Positions 10,861 to 24,900 of a DNA stretch of 64,000 nucleotides are shown here, piece after piece (the stretch's first letter is position 1; each line of letters starts with the position of its first letter). The translations under genes and the position numbers were made by a program. The notes below the pieces were generated by a model that made no database searches, was not told where the DNA came from, and worked only from the letters and a program-made list of their open reading frames with translations. Origin of the DNA: Hydractinia symbiolongicarpus (lineage: Eukaryota; Cnidaria; Hydrozoa; Anthoathecata; Hydractiniidae); assembly GCF_029227915.1 (NCBI RefSeq), contig NC_079876.1, forward strand, positions 1,738,001-1,802,000, read 5' to 3'.

Positions 10861-12290
10861 AGTATACAAAGAAAGTACCCAGGGAGTAAACTCATTTCCC
10901 GAACGATTTTTTAAATTATTTTTTCACCACTAAAACGCATGAGACTTGTAGTTTTTAAAAATGTTTTCATTTTTGATGAGACGCTGAATAAAAGCAGTTT
11001 AATCGCCGGCAAACGAAAACCTGCGATTTCCCTAAATCCCGGACTCGGCACGTATAGTCAAAAGTATACAAAGAAAGTACCCAGGGAGTAAACTCATTTC
11101 CAGAACGATTTTTTAAATTATTTTTTCACCACTAAAACGCATAAGACTTGTAGTTTTTAAAAATGTTTTCATTTTTGATGAGACGCTGAATAAAAGAAGT
11201 TTAATCGCCGGCAAACGAAAACCCGCGATTTCCCGTAAATCCCGGGCTTGGCCCGTATAGTCAAAAGTATACAAAGAAAGTACCCAGGGAGTAAACTCAT
11301 TTCCCGAACGATTTTTTAAATTATTTTTTCACCACTAAAACGCATGAGACTTGGAGTTTTCAAAAATGTTTTCATTTTTGATGAGACGCTGAATAAAAGA
11401 AGTTTAATCGCCGGCAAACGAAAACCCGCGATTTCCCGTAAATCCCGGGCTTGGCCCGTATAGTTAAAAGTATACAAAGAAAGTACCCAGGGAGTAAACT
11501 CATTTCCCGAACGATTTTTTAAATTACTTTTTCACCACTAATACGCATGAGACTTGTAGTTTTCAAAAATGTTTTTATTTTTGATGAGACGCTTAATGAA
11601 AGAGGTTTAATCGCCGGAAAACGAAAACCCGCGATTTCCCGTAAATCCCGGGCTTGGCCCGTATAGTCGAATGTATACAAAGAAAGTACCCTATGAGTAA
11701 ACTCATTTCCAGAACGATTTTTTAAATTATTTTTTCACCACTAAAACGCATGAGACTTGTAGTTTTCAAAAATGTTTTCATTTTTGATGAGACGCTGAAT
11801 AAAAGAAGTTTAATCGCCGGCAAACAAAAACCCGCGATTTCCCGTAAATCCCGGGCGTGGCACGTATAGTCGAATGTATACAAAGAAAGTACCCAGGGAG
11901 TAAACTCATTTCCCGAACGATTTTTTAAATTATTTTTTCACCACTAAAACGCATGAGACTTGTAGTTTTCAAAAATATTTTCATTTTTGATGAGACGCTG
12001 AATAAAAGCAGTTTAATCGCCGGCAAACGAAAACCTGCGATTTCCCTAAATCCCGGACTCGGCACGTATAGTCAAAAGTATACAAAGAAAGTACCCAGGG
12101 AGTAAACTCATTTCCCGAACGATTTTTTAAATTACTTTTTCACCACTAATACGCATGAGACTTGTAGTTTTCAAAAATGTTTTTATTTTTGATGAGACGC
12201 TTAATGAAAGAGGTTTAATCGCCGGCAAACGAAAACCTGCGACTTCCCTAAATCCCGGACTCGGCACGTATAGTCAAAAGTATACAAAGA
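10860..12290 (+). repeat. Seven monomers of mixed subtype
   Basis: These are ordinary monomers without an adjacent duplicate that I can see. They mix the CAGTTTAATCG/CCTGCGATTTCCCTAAATCC subtype with the GCTTAATGAAAG subtype. The monomer from about 12151 looks chimeric: it begins as the GCTTAATGAAAGAGG subtype and continues as the CCTGCGA(C)TTCCCTAAATCCCGGACTCGG subtype, with the switch inside CGCCGGC. This fits gene conversion or an unequal-exchange junction. Confidence 0.6.
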
Positions 12291-14146
12291 AAGTACCCTG
12301 TGAGTAAACTCATTTCCAGAACGATTTTTTAAATTATTTTTTCACCACTAAAACGCATAAGACTTGTAGTTTTTAAAAATGTTTTCATTTTTGATGAGAC
12401 GCTGAATAAAAGAAGTTTAATCGCCGGCAAACGAAAACCCGCGATTTCCCGTAAATCCCAGCTTGGCCCGTATAGTCAAAAGTATACAAAGAAAGTACCC
12501 AGGGAGTAAACTCATTTCCCGAACGATTTTTTAAATTACTTTTTCACCACTAATACGCATGAGACTTGTAGTTTTCAAAAATGTTTTTATTTTTGATGAG
12601 ACGCTTAATGAAAGAGGTTTAATCGCCGGAAAACGAAAACCCGCGATTTCCCGTAAATCCCGGGCTTGGCCCGTATAGTCGAATGTATACAAAGAAAGTA
12701 CCCTGTGAGTAAACTCATTTCCAGAACGATTTTTCAAATTATTTTTTCACCACTAAAACGCATAAGACTTGTAGTTTTTAAAAATGTTTTCATTTTTGAT
12801 GAGACGCTGAATAAAAGAAGTTTAATCGCCGGCAAACGAAAACCCGCGATTTCCCGTAAATCCCGGCTTGGCCCGTATAGTCACAAGTATACAAGGAAAG
12901 TACCCAGGGAGTAAACTCATTTCCCGAACGATTTTTTAAATTATTTTTTCACCACTAAAACGCATGAGACTTGTAGTTTTCAAAAATGTTTTCATTTTTG
13001 ATGAGACGCTGAATAAAAGAAGTTTAATCGCCGGCAAACGAAAACCCGCGATTTCCCGTAAATCCCGGGCGTGGCACGTATAGTGGAATGTATACAAAGA
13101 AAGTACCCAGGGAGTAAACTCATTTCCCGAACGATTTTTTAAATTATTTTTTCACCACAAAAACGCATGAGACTTGTAGTTTTCAAAAATGTTTTCATTT
13201 TTGATGAGACGCTGAATAAAAGCAGTTTAATCGCCGGCAAACGAAAACCTGCGATTTCCCTAAATCCCGGACTCGGCACGTATAGTCAAAAGTACACAAA
13301 GAAAGTACCCAGGGAGTAAACTCATTTCCAGAACGATTTTTTAAATTATTTTTTCACCACTAAAACGCATAAGACTTGTAGTTTTTAAAAATGTTTTCAT
13401 TTTTGATGAGACGCTGAATAAAAGAAGTTTAATCGCCGGCAAACGAAAACCCGCGATTTCCCGTAAATCCCGACTTGGCCCGTATAGTCAAAAGTATACA
13501 AAGAAAGTACCCAGGGAGTAAACTCAATTCCCGCACGATTTTTTAAATTATTTTTTCACTACTAAAATGCATGAGACTTGTAGTTTTCAAAAATGTTTTC
13601 ATTTTTGATGAGACGCTGAATAAAAGAAGTTTAATCGCCGGCAAACGAAAACCCGCGATTTCCCGTAAATCCGGGGCTTGGCCCGTATAGTCGAATGTAT
13701 ACAAAGAAAGTACCCAGGGAGTAAACTCATTTCCCGAACGATTTTTTAAATTTTTTTTTCACCACTAATACGCATGAGACTTGTAGTTTTCAAAAATGTC
13801 TTCATTTTTGATGAGACGCTTAATGAAAGAGGTTTAATCGCCGGAAAACGAAAACCCGCGATTTCCCGTAAATCCCGGGCTTGGCCTGTATAGTCGAATG
13901 TATACAAAGAAAGTACCCTGTGAGTAAACTCATTTCCAGAACGATTTTTTAAATTATTTTTTCACCATTAAAACGCATAAGACTTGTAGTTTTTAAAAAT
14001 GTTTTCATTTTTGATGAGACGCAGAATAAAAGAAGTTTAATCGCCGGCAAACGAAAACCCGCGATTTCCCGTAAATCCCGGCTTGGCCCGTATAGTCAAA
14101 AGTATACAAAGAAAGTACCCAGGGAGTAAACTCATTTCCAGAACGA
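12291..14146 (+). repeat. Dispersed ~1.85-kb block, copy B
   Basis: This is the partner of the block at about 3785-5640, offset 8506 bp. It lacks changes unique to copy A, such as AGAACGTTTTTTTAAA near 5437 and ATTTTTAATGAG near 5503. It carries its own, such as GTCACAAGTATACAAGG (12880), TAGTGGAATG (13082), CACCACAAAAACG (13155) and TACTAAAATGC (13561). Confidence 0.7.
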
Positions 14147-16194
14147 TTTTTTAAATTATTTTTTCACCACTAAAACGCATAAGACTTGTAGTTTTTAAAA
14201 ATGTTTTCATTTTTGATGAGACGCTGAATAAAAGAAGTTTAATCGCCGGCAAACGAAAACCCGCGATTTCCCGTAAATCCCGGGCTTGGCCCGCATAGTC
14301 AAAAGTATACAAAGAAAGTACCCAGGGAGTAAACTCATTTCCCGAACGATTTTATAAATTATTTTTTCACCACTAAAACGCATGAGACTTGGAGTTTTCA
14401 AAAATGTTTTCATTTTTGATGAGACGCTGGATAAAAGAAGTTTAATCGCCGGCAAACGAAAACCCGCGATTTCCCGTAAATCCCGGGCTTGGCCCGTATA
14501 GTTAAAAGTATACAAAGAAAGTACCCAGGGAGTAAACTCATTTCCCGAACGATTTTTTAAATTATTTTTTCACCACTAAAACGCATGAGACTTGTAGTTT
14601 TCAAAAATGTTTTCATTTTTGATGAGACGCTGAATAAAAGAAGTTTAATCGCCGGCAAACGAAAACCCGCGATTTCCCGTAAATCCCGGGCGTGGCACGT
14701 ATAGTCGAATGTATACAAAGAAAGTACCCAGGGAGTAAACTCATTTCCCGAACGATTTTTTAAATTATTTTTTCACCACTAAAACGCATGAGACTGGTAG
14801 TTTTCAAAAATATTTTCATTTTTGATGAGACGCTGAATAAAAGCAGTTTAATCGCCGGCAAACGAAAACCTGCGATTTCCCTAAATCCCGGACTCGGCAC
14901 GTATAGTCAAAAGTACACAAAGAAAGTACCCAGGGAGTAAACTCATTTCCAGAACGATTTTTTAAATTATTTTTTCACCACTAATACGCATGAGACTTGT
15001 AGTTTTCAAAAATGTCTTCATTTTTGATGAGACGCTTAATGAAAGAGGTTTAATCGCCGGAAAACGAAAACCCGCGATTTCCCGTAAATCCCGGGCTTGG
15101 CCTGTATAGTCGAATGTATACAAAGAAAGTACCCTGTGAGTAAACTCATTTCCAGAACGATTTTTTAAATTATTTTTTCACCATTAAAACGCATAAGACT
15201 TGTAGTTTTTAAAAATGTTTTCATTTTTGATGAGACGCAGAATAAAAGAAGTTTAATCGCCGGCAAACGAAAACCCGCGATTTCCCGTAAATCCCGGCTT
15301 GGCCCGTATAGTCAAAAGTATACAAAGAAAGTACCCAGGGAGTAAACTCATTTCCAGAACGATTTTTTAAATTATTTTTTCACCACTAAAACGCATAAGA
15401 CTTGTAGTTTTTAAAAATGTTTTCATTTTTGATGAGACGCTGAATAAAAGAAGTTTAATCGCCGGCAAACGAAAACCCGCGATTTCCCGTAAATCCCGGG
15501 CTTGGCCCGCATAGTCAAAAGTATACAAAGAAAGTACCCAGGGAGTAAACTCATTTCCCGAACGATTTTATAAATTATTTTTTCACCACTAAAACGCATG
15601 AGACTTGGAGTTTTCAAAAATGTTTTCATTTTTGATGAGACGCTGGATAAAAGAAGTTTAATCGCCGGCAAACGAAAACCCGCGATTTCCCGTAAATCCC
15701 GGGCTTGGCCCGTATAGTTAAAAGTATACAAAGAAAGTACCCAGGGAGTAAACTCATTTCCCGAACGATTTTTTAAATTATTTTTTCACCACTAAAACGC
15801 ATGAGACTTGTAGTTTTCAAAAATGTTTTCATTTTTGATGAGACGCTGAATAAAAGAAGTTTAATCGCCGGCAAACGAAAACCCGCGATTTCCCGTAAAT
15901 CCCGGGCGTGGCACGTATAGTCGAATGTATACAAAGAAAGTACCCAGGGAGTAAACTCATTTCCCGAACGATTTTTTAAATTATTTTTTCACCACTAAAA
16001 CGCATGAGACTGGTAGTTTTCAAAAATATTTTCATTTTTGATGAGACGCTGAATAAAAGCAGTTTAATCGCCGGCAAACGAAAACCTGCGATTTCCCTAA
16101 ATCCCGGACTCGGCACGTATAGTCAAAAGTACACAAAGAAAGTACCCAGGGAGTAAACTCATTTCCAGAACGATTTTTTAAATTATTTTTTCAC
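13763..16194 (+). repeat. Tandem duplication of a 1216-bp, 6-monomer unit
   Basis: Copy 1 is about 13763-14978 and copy 2 about 14979-16194; I found no difference by eye. Shared rare marks are GGCCTGTATAG (13883, 15099), TTCACCATTAAAACG (13961, 15177), GGCCCGCATAG (14288, 15504), GATTTTATAAATT (14348, 15564) and GAGACTGGTAG (14789, 16005). The match ends where CACTAATACGCATG at 14979 meets CACTAAAAGGCATA at 16195. Confidence 0.9.
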
Positions 16195-17210
16195 CACTAA
16201 AAGGCATAAGATTTGTAGTTTTTAAAAATGTTTTCATTTTTGATGAGACGCTGAATAAAAGAAGTTTAATCGCCGGCAAACGAAAACCCGCAATTTCCCG
16301 TAAATCCCGACTTGGCCCGTATAGTCAAAAGTATACAAAGAAAGTACCCAGGGAGTAAACTCAATTCCCGCACGATTTTTTAAATTATTTTTTCACTACT
16401 AAAACGCATGAGACTTGTAGTTTTCAAAAATGTTTTCATTTTTGATGAGACGCTGAATAAAAGAAGTTTAATCGCCGGCAAACGAAAACCCGCGATTTCC
16501 CGTAAATCCGGGGCTTGGCTCGTATAGTCGAATGTATACAAAGAAAGTACCCAGGGAGTAAACTCATTTCCCGAACGATTTTTTAAATTTTTTTTTCACC
16601 ACTAATACGCATGAGACTTGTAGTTTTCAAAAATGTCTTCATTTTTGATGAGACGCTTAATGAAAGAGGTTTAATCGCCGGAAAACGAAAACCCGCGATT
16701 TCCCGTAAATCCCGGGCTTGGCCCGTATAGTCGAATGTATACAAAGAAAGTACCCTGTGAGTAAACTCATTTCCAGAACGATTTTTTAAATTATTTTTTC
16801 ACCACTAAAACGCATAAGACTTGTAGTTTTTAAAAATGTTTTCATTTTTGATGAGACGCAGAATAAAAGCAGTTTAATCGCCGGCAAACGAAAACCTGCG
16901 ATTTCCCTAAATCCCGGCTTGGCCCGTATAGTCAAAAGTACACAAAGAAAGTACCCAGGGAGTAAACTCATTTCCAGAACGATTTTTTAAATTATTTTTT
17001 CACCACTAAAACGCATAAGATTTGTAGTTTTTAAAAATGTTTTCATTTTTGATGAGACGCTGAATAAAAGAAGTTTAATCGCCGGCAAACGAAAACCCGC
17101 AATTTCCCGTAAATCCCGACTTGGCCCGTATAGTCAAAAGTATACAAAGAAAGTACCCAGGGAGTAAACTCAATTCCCGCACGATTTTTTAAATTATTTT
17201 TTCACTACTA
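16195..17210 (+). repeat. Monomers including dispersed copy B of 9.5-10.9 kb
   Basis: The left part (to about 16937) is the copy at offset 6077 bp from 9.5-10.9 kb. It is followed by two monomers (about 17020-17210) repeating the CATAAGATTTGTAG and CCCGACTTGG forms seen at 16206. The last GCTTAATGAAAGAGG monomer of the window lies here, near 16660. Confidence 0.7.
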
Positions 17211-18955
17211 AAACGCATAAGATTTGTAGTTTTTAAAAATGTTTTCATTTTTGATGAGACGCTGAATAAAAGAAGTTTAATCGCCGGCAAACGAAAACCC
17301 GCGATTTCCCGTAAATCCCGGGCTTGGCCGTATAGTCAAAAGTATACAAAGAAAGTACCCAGGGAGTAAACTCATTTCCCGAACGATTTTTTAAATCACT
17401 TTTTCACCCCTAAAACGCATGAGACTTGTAGTTTTCAAGAATGTTTTCATTTTTGATGAGACGCTGAATAAAAGCAGTTTAATCGCCGGTAAACGAAAAC
17501 CCGCGATTTCCCGTAAATCCCGGGCTTGGCACGTATAGTCGAATGTATACAAAGAAAGTACCCTGTAAGTAAACTCATTTCCAGAACGATTTTTTAAATT
17601 ATTTTTTCATCACTAAAACGCATAAGACTTGTAGTTTTTAAAAATGTTTTCATTTTTGATGAGACGCTGAATAAAAGAAGTTTAATCGCCGGCAAACGAA
17701 AACCCGCGATTTCCCGTAAATCCCGGGCTTCGCCCGTATAGTCAAAAGTATACAAAGAAAGTACCCAGGGAGTAAACTCATTTCCCGAACGATTTTTTAA
17801 ATTATTTTTTCACCACTAAAACGCATGAGACTTGTAGTTTTCAAAAATGTTTTCATTTTTGATGAGACGCTGAATAAAAGCAGTTTAATCGCCGGCAAAC
17901 GAAAACCTGCGATTTCCCGTAAATCCCGGACTCGGCCCGTATAGTCAAAAGTATACAAAGAAAGTACCCAGGGAGTAAACTCATTTCCAGAACGATTTTT
18001 TAAATTATTTTTTCACCACTAAAACGCATAAGACTTGTAGTTTTTAAAAATGTTTTCATTTTTGATGAGACACTGAATAAAAGAAGTTTAATCGCCGGCA
18101 AACGAAAACCCGCGATTTCCCGTAAATCCCGGGCTTGGCCCGTATAGTCAAGAGTATACAAAGAAAGTACCCAGGAAGTAAACTCATTTCCAGAACGATT
18201 TTTTAAATTATTTTTTCACCACTAAAACGCATGAGACTTGTAGTTTTCAAAAATGTTTTCATTTTTGATGAGACGCTGAATAAAAGCAGTTTAATCGCCG
18301 GCAAACGAAAACCTGCGATTTCCCGTAAATCCCGGACTCGGCCCGTATGGTCAAAAGTATACAAAGAAAGTACCCAGGGAGTAAACTCATTTCCAGAACG
18401 ATTTTTTAAATTATTTTTTCACCACTAAAACGCATAAGACTTGTAGTTTTTAAAAATGTTTTCATTTTTGATGAGACACAGAATAAAAGAAGTTTAATCG
18501 CCGGCAAACGAAAACCCGCGATTTCCCGTAAATCCCGGACTCGGCCCGTATAGTCAAAAGTATACAAAGAAAGTACCCAGGGAGTAAACTCATTTCCAGA
18601 ACGATTTTTTAAATTATTTTTTCACCACTAAAACGCATAAGACTTGTAGTTTTTAAAAATGTTTTCATTTTTGATGAGACGCTGAATAAAAGAAGTTTAA
18701 TCGCCGGCAAACGAAAACCCGCGATTTCCCGTAAATCCCGGGCTTGGCCCGTATAGTCAAGAGTATACAAAGAAAGTACCCAGGAAGTAAACTCATTTCC
18801 AGAACGATTTTTTAAATTATTTTTTCACCACTAAAACGCATAAGACTTGTAGTTTTTAAAAATGTTTTCATTTTTGATGACACGCTGAATAAAAGAAGTT
18901 TAATCGCCGGCAAACGAAAACCCGCGATTTCCCGTAAATCCCGGCTTGGCCCGTA
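17210..18955 (+). repeat. Transition zone between monomer subtypes
   Basis: From about 17.3 kb new variants appear: GGGCTTGGCCGTATAG (one C fewer, 17311), TTTTCAAGAATG (17431), TTTTTCACCCCTAAAA (17400), GGGCTTCGCCCG (17727) and TTTTTTCATCACTAAAA. Left-zone variants (GCTTAATGAAAGAGG, CTAATACGC, TGTCTTC, GGGCGTGGCACG) no longer occur. The two monomers before 18955 also match those before 21590 and 25640. Confidence 0.65.
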
Positions 18956-21900
18956 TAGTCAAAAGTATACAAAGAAAGTACCCAGGGAGTAAACTCATTT
19001 CCCGAACGATTTTTTAAATTATTTTTTCACCACTAAAACGCATGAGACTTGTAGTTTTCAAAAATGTTTTCATTTTTGATGAGACGCTGAATAAAAGAAG
19101 TTTAATCGCCGGCAAACAAAAACCTGCGATTTCCCGTAAATCCTGGACTCGGCCCGTATAGTCAAAAGTATACGAAGAAAGTACCCAGGGAGTAAACTCA
19201 TTTCCCAAACGATTTTTTAAATTATTATTTCACCACTAAAACGCATGAGACTTGTAGTTTTCAAGAATGTTTTCATTTTTGATGAGACGCTGAATAAAAG
19301 CAGTTTAATCGCCGGCTAACGAAAACCCGCGATTTCCCGTAAATCCCGGGTTTGGCCCGTATAGTCAAAAGTATACAAAGAAAATACCCAGGGAGTAAAC
19401 TCATTTCCCGAACGATTTTTTAAATCACTTTTTCACCACTAAAACGCATGAGACTTGTAGTTTTTAAAAATGTTTTCATTTTTGATGAGACGCTGAATAA
19501 AAGAAGTTTAATCGCCGGCAAACGAAAACCTGCGATTTCCCGTAAATCCTGGACTCGGCCCGTATAGTCAAAAGTATACAAAGAAAGTACCCAGTGAGTA
19601 AACTCATTTCCCAAACGATTTTTTAAATTATTATTTCACCACTAAAACGCATGAAACTTGTAGTTTTCAAGAATGTTTTCATTTTTGATGAGACGCTGAA
19701 TAGAAGCAGTTTAATCGCCGGCTAACGAAAACCCGAGATTTCCCGTAAATCCCGGGCTTGGCACGTATAGTCGAATGTATACAAAGAAAGTACCCTGTGA
19801 GTAAACTCATTCCCAGAACGATTTTTTAAATTATTTTTTCATCACTAAAACGCATAAGACTTATAGTTTTTAAAAATGTTTTCATTTTTGATGAGACGCT
19901 GAATAAAAGAAGTTTAATCGCCGGCAAACGAAAACCCGCGATTTCCCGTAAATCCCGGCTTGGCCCGTATAGTCAAAAGTATACAAAGAAAGTACCCAGG
20001 AAGTAAACTCATTTCCCGAACGATTTTTTAAATTATTTTTTCACCACTAAAACGCATGAGACTTGTAGTTCTCAAAAATGTTTTCATTTTTGATGAGACG
20101 CTGAAAAAAAGCAGTTTAATCGCCGGCAAACGAAAACCCGCGATTTCCCGTAAATCCTGGGCTTGGGCGTATAGTCAAAAGTATACAAAGAAAGTACCCA
20201 GGGAGTAAACTCGTTTCCAGAACGATTTTTTAAATCACTTTTTTACCACTAAAACGCATGAGACTTGTAGTTTTCAAAAATGTTTTCATTTTTGATGAGA
20301 CGCTGAAAAAAAGCAGTTTAATCGCCGGCAAACGAAAACCTGCTATTTCCCATAAATCCCGGCTTGGCCCGTATAGTCAAAAGTATACAAAGAAAGTACC
20401 CAGGGAGTAAACTCATTTCCCGAACGATTTTTTAAATTATTTTTTCACCACTAAAACGCATAAGACTTGTAGTTTTCAAAAATGTTTTCATTTTTGATGA
20501 GACGCTGAATAAAAGAAGTTTAATCGCCGGCAAACGAAAACCCGCGATTTCCCGTAAATCCTGGGCTTGGCCGTATAGTCAAAAGTATACAAAGAAAGTA
20601 CCCAGGGAGTAAACTCGTTTCCCGAACGATTTTTTAAATCACTTTTTCACCACTAAAACGCATGAGACTTGTAGTTTTTAAAAATGTTTTCATTTTTGAT
20701 GAGACGCTGAATAAAAGAAGTTTAATCGCCGGCAAACAAAAACCTGCGATTTCCCGTAAATCCTGGACTCGGCCCGTATAGTCAAAAGTATACAAAGAAA
20801 GTACCCAGGGAGTAAACTCATTTCCAGAACGATTTTTTAAATTATTTTTTCATCACTAAAACGCATAAGACTTGTAGTTTTTAAAAATGTTTTCATTTTT
20901 GATGAGACGCTGAATAAAAGAAGTTTAATCGCCGGCAAACGAAAACCCGCGATTTCCCGTAAATCCAGGCTTGGCCCGTATAGTCAAAAGTATACAAAGA
21001 AAGTACCAAGGAAGTAAACTCATTTCCCGAACGATTTTTTAAATTATTTTTTCACCACTAAAACGCATGAGACTTGTAGTTTTCAAAAATGTTTTAATTT
21101 TTGATGAGACGCTGAAAAAAAGCAGTTTAATCGCCGGCAAACGAAAACCCGCGATTTCCCGTAAATCCCGGCTTGGCCCGTATAGTCAAAAGTATACAAA
21201 GAAAGTACCCAGGGAGTAAACTCATTTCCAGAACGATTTTTTAAATTATTTTTTCACCACTAAAACGCATAAGACTTGTAGTTTTTAAAAATGTTTTCAT
21301 TTTTGATGAGACGCTGAATAAAAGAAGTTTAATCGCCGGCAAACGAAAACCCGCGATTTCCCGTAAATCCCGGGCTTGGCCCGTATAGTCAAGAGTATAC
21401 AAAGAAAGTACCCAGGAAGTAAACTCATTTCCAGAACGATTTTTTAAATTATTTTTTCACCACTAAAACGCATAAGACTTGTAGTTTTTAAAAATGTTTT
21501 CATTTTTGATGACACGCTGAATAATAGAAGTTTAATCGCCGGCAAACGAAAACCCGCGATTTCCCGTAAATCCCGGCTTGGCCCGTATAGTCAAAAGTAT
21601 ACAAAGAAAGTACCCAGGGAGTAAACTCATTTCTCGAACGATTTTTTAAATTATTTTTTCACCAATAAAACGCATGAGACTTGTAGTTTTCAAAAATGTT
21701 TTCATTTTTGATGAGACGCTGAATAAAAGAAGTTTAATCGCCGGCAAACAAAAACCTGCGATTTCCCGTAAATCCTGGACTCGGCCCGTATAGTCAAAAG
21801 TATACGAAGAAAGTACCCAGGGAGTAAACTCATTTCCCAAACGATTTTTTAAATTATTATTTCACCACTAAAACGCATGAGACTTGTAGTTTTCAAGAAT

Positions 21901-24900
21901 GTTTTCATTTTTGATGAGACGCTGAATAAAAGCAGTTTAATCGCCGGCTAACGAAAACCCGCGATTTCCCGTAAATCCCGGGTTTGGCCCGTATAGTCAA
22001 AAGTATACAAAGAAAATACCCAGGGAGTAAACTCATTTCCCGAACGATTTTTTAAATCACTTTTTCACCACTAAAACGCATGAGACTTGTAATTTTTAAA
22101 AATGTTTTCATTTTTGATGAGACGCTGAATAAAAGAAGTTTAATCGCCGGCAAACGAAAACCTGCGATTTCCCGTAAATCCGGGACTCGGCCCGTATAGT
22201 CAAAAGTATACAAAGAAAGTACCCAGGGAGTAAACTCATTTCCCAAACGATTTTTTAAATTATTATTTCACCACTAAAACGCATGAAACTTGTAGTTTTC
22301 AAGAATGTTTTCATTTTTGATGAGACGCTAAATAGAAGCAGTTTAATCGCCGGCAAACGAAAACCCGAGATTTCCCGTAAATCCCGGGCTTGGCACGTAT
22401 AGTCGAATGTATACAAAGAAAGTACCCTGTGAGTAAACTCATTTCCAGAACGATTTTTTAAATTATTTTTTCATCACTAAAACGCATAAGACTTATAGTT
22501 TTTAAAAATGTTTTCATTTTTGATGAGACGCTGAATAAAAGAAGTTTAATCGCCGGCAAACGAAAACCCGCGATTTCCCGTAAATCCCGGCTTGGCCCGT
22601 ATAGTCAAAAGTATACAAAGAAAGTACCCAGGAAGTAAACTCATTTCCCGAACGATTTTTTAAATTATTTTTTCACCACTAAAACGCATGAGACTTGTAG
22701 TTCTCAAAAATGTTTTCATTTTTGATGAGACGCTGAAAAAAAGCAGTTTAATCGCCGGCAAACGAAAACCTGCGATTTCCCGTAAATCCCGGCTTGGCCC
22801 GTATAGTCAAAAGTATACAAAGAAAGTACCCAGGGAGTAAACTCATTTCCCGAACGATTTTTTAAATTATTTTTTCACCACTAAAACGCATAAGACTTGT
22901 AGTTTTCAAAAATGTTTTCATTTTTGATGAGACGCTGAATAAAAGAAGCTTAATCGCCGGCAAACGAAAACCCGCGATTTCCCGTAAATCCTGGGCTTGG
23001 CCGTATAGTCAAAAGTATACAAAGAAAGTACCCAGGGAGTAAACTCATTTCCCGAACGATTTTTTAAATTATTTTTTCACCACTAAAACGCATGAGACTT
23101 GTAGTTTTCAAAAATGTTTTCATTTTTGATGAGACGCTGAATAAAAGAAGTTTAATCGCCGGCAAACAAAAACCTGCGATTTCCCGTAAATCCTGGACTC
23201 GGCCCGTATAGTCAAAAGTATACGAAGAAAGTACCCAGGGAGTAAACTCATTTCCCAAACGATTTTTTAAATTATTATTTCACCACTAAAACGCATGAGA
23301 CTTGTAGTTTTCAAGAATGTTTTCATTTTTGATGAGACGCTGAATAAAAGCAGTTTAATCGCCGGCTAACGAAAACCCGCGATTTCCCGTAAATCCCGGG
23401 TTTGGCCCGTATAGTCAAAAGTATACAAAGAAAATACCCAGGGAGTAAACTCATTTCCCGAACGATTTTTTAAATCACTTTTTCACCACTAAAACGCATG
23501 AGACTTGTAGTTTTTAAAAATGTTTTCATTTTTGATGAGACGCTGAATAAAAGAAGTTTAATCGCCGGCAAACGAAAACCTGCGATTTCCCGTAAATCCT
23601 GGACTCGGCCCGTATAGTCAAAAGTATACAAAGAAAGTACCCAGGGAGTAAACTCATTTCCCAAACGATTTTTTAAATTATTATTTCACCACTAAAACGC
23701 ATGAAACTTGTAGTTTTCAAGAATGTTTTCATTTTTGATGAGACGCTGAATAGAAGCAGTTTAATCGCCGGCTAACGAAAACCCGAGATTTCCCGTAAAT
23801 CCCGGGCTTGGCACGTATAGTCGAATGTATACAAAGAAAGTACCCTGTGAGTAAACTCATTCCCAGAACGATTTTTTAAATTATTTTTTCATCACTAAAA
23901 CGCATAAGACTTATAGTTTTTAAAAATGTTTTCATTTTTGATGAGACGCTGAATAAAAGAAGTTTAATCGCCGGCAAACGAAAACCCGCGATTTCCCGTA
24001 AATCCCGGCTTGGCCCGTATAGTCAAAAGTATACAAAGAAAGTACCCAGGAAGTAAACTCATTTCCCGAACGATTTTTTAAATTATTTTTTCACCACTAA
24101 AACGCATGAGACTTGTAGTTCTCAAAAATGTTTTCATTTTTGATGAGACGCTGAAAAAAAGCAGTTTAATCGCCGGCAAACGAAAACCCGCGATTTCCCG
24201 TAAATCCTGGGCTTGGCCGTATAGTCAAAAGTATACAAAGAAAGTACCCAGGGAGTAAACTCGTTTCCAGAACGATTTTTTAAATCACTTTTTTACCACT
24301 AAAACGCATGAGACTTGTAGTTTTCAAAAATGTTTTCATTTTTGATGAGACGCTGAAAAAAAGCAGTTTAATCGCCGGCAAACGAAAACCTGCTATTTCC
24401 CATAAATCCCGGCTTGGCCCGTATAGTCAAAAGTATACAAAGAAAGTACCCAGGGAGTAAACTCATTTCCCGAACGATTTTTTAAATTATTTTTTCACCA
24501 CTAAAACGCATAAGACTTGTAGTTTTCAAAAATGTTTTCATTTTTGATGAGACGCTGAATAAAAGAAGTTTAATCGCCGGCAAACGAAAACCCGCGATTT
24601 CCCGTAAATCCTGGGCTTGGCCGTATAGTCAAAAGTATACAAAGAAAGTACCCAGGGAGTAAACTCGTTTCCCGAACGATTTTTTAAATCACTTTTTCAC
24701 CACTAAAACGCATGAGACTTGTAGTTTTTAAAAATGTTTTCATTTTTGATGAGACGCTGAATAAAAGAAGTTTAATCGCCGGCAAACAAAAACCTGCGAT
24801 TTCCCGTAAATCCTGGACTCGGCCCGTATAGTCAAAAGTATACAAAGAAAGTACCCAGGGAGTAAACTCATTTCCAGAACGATTTTTTAAATTATTTTTT

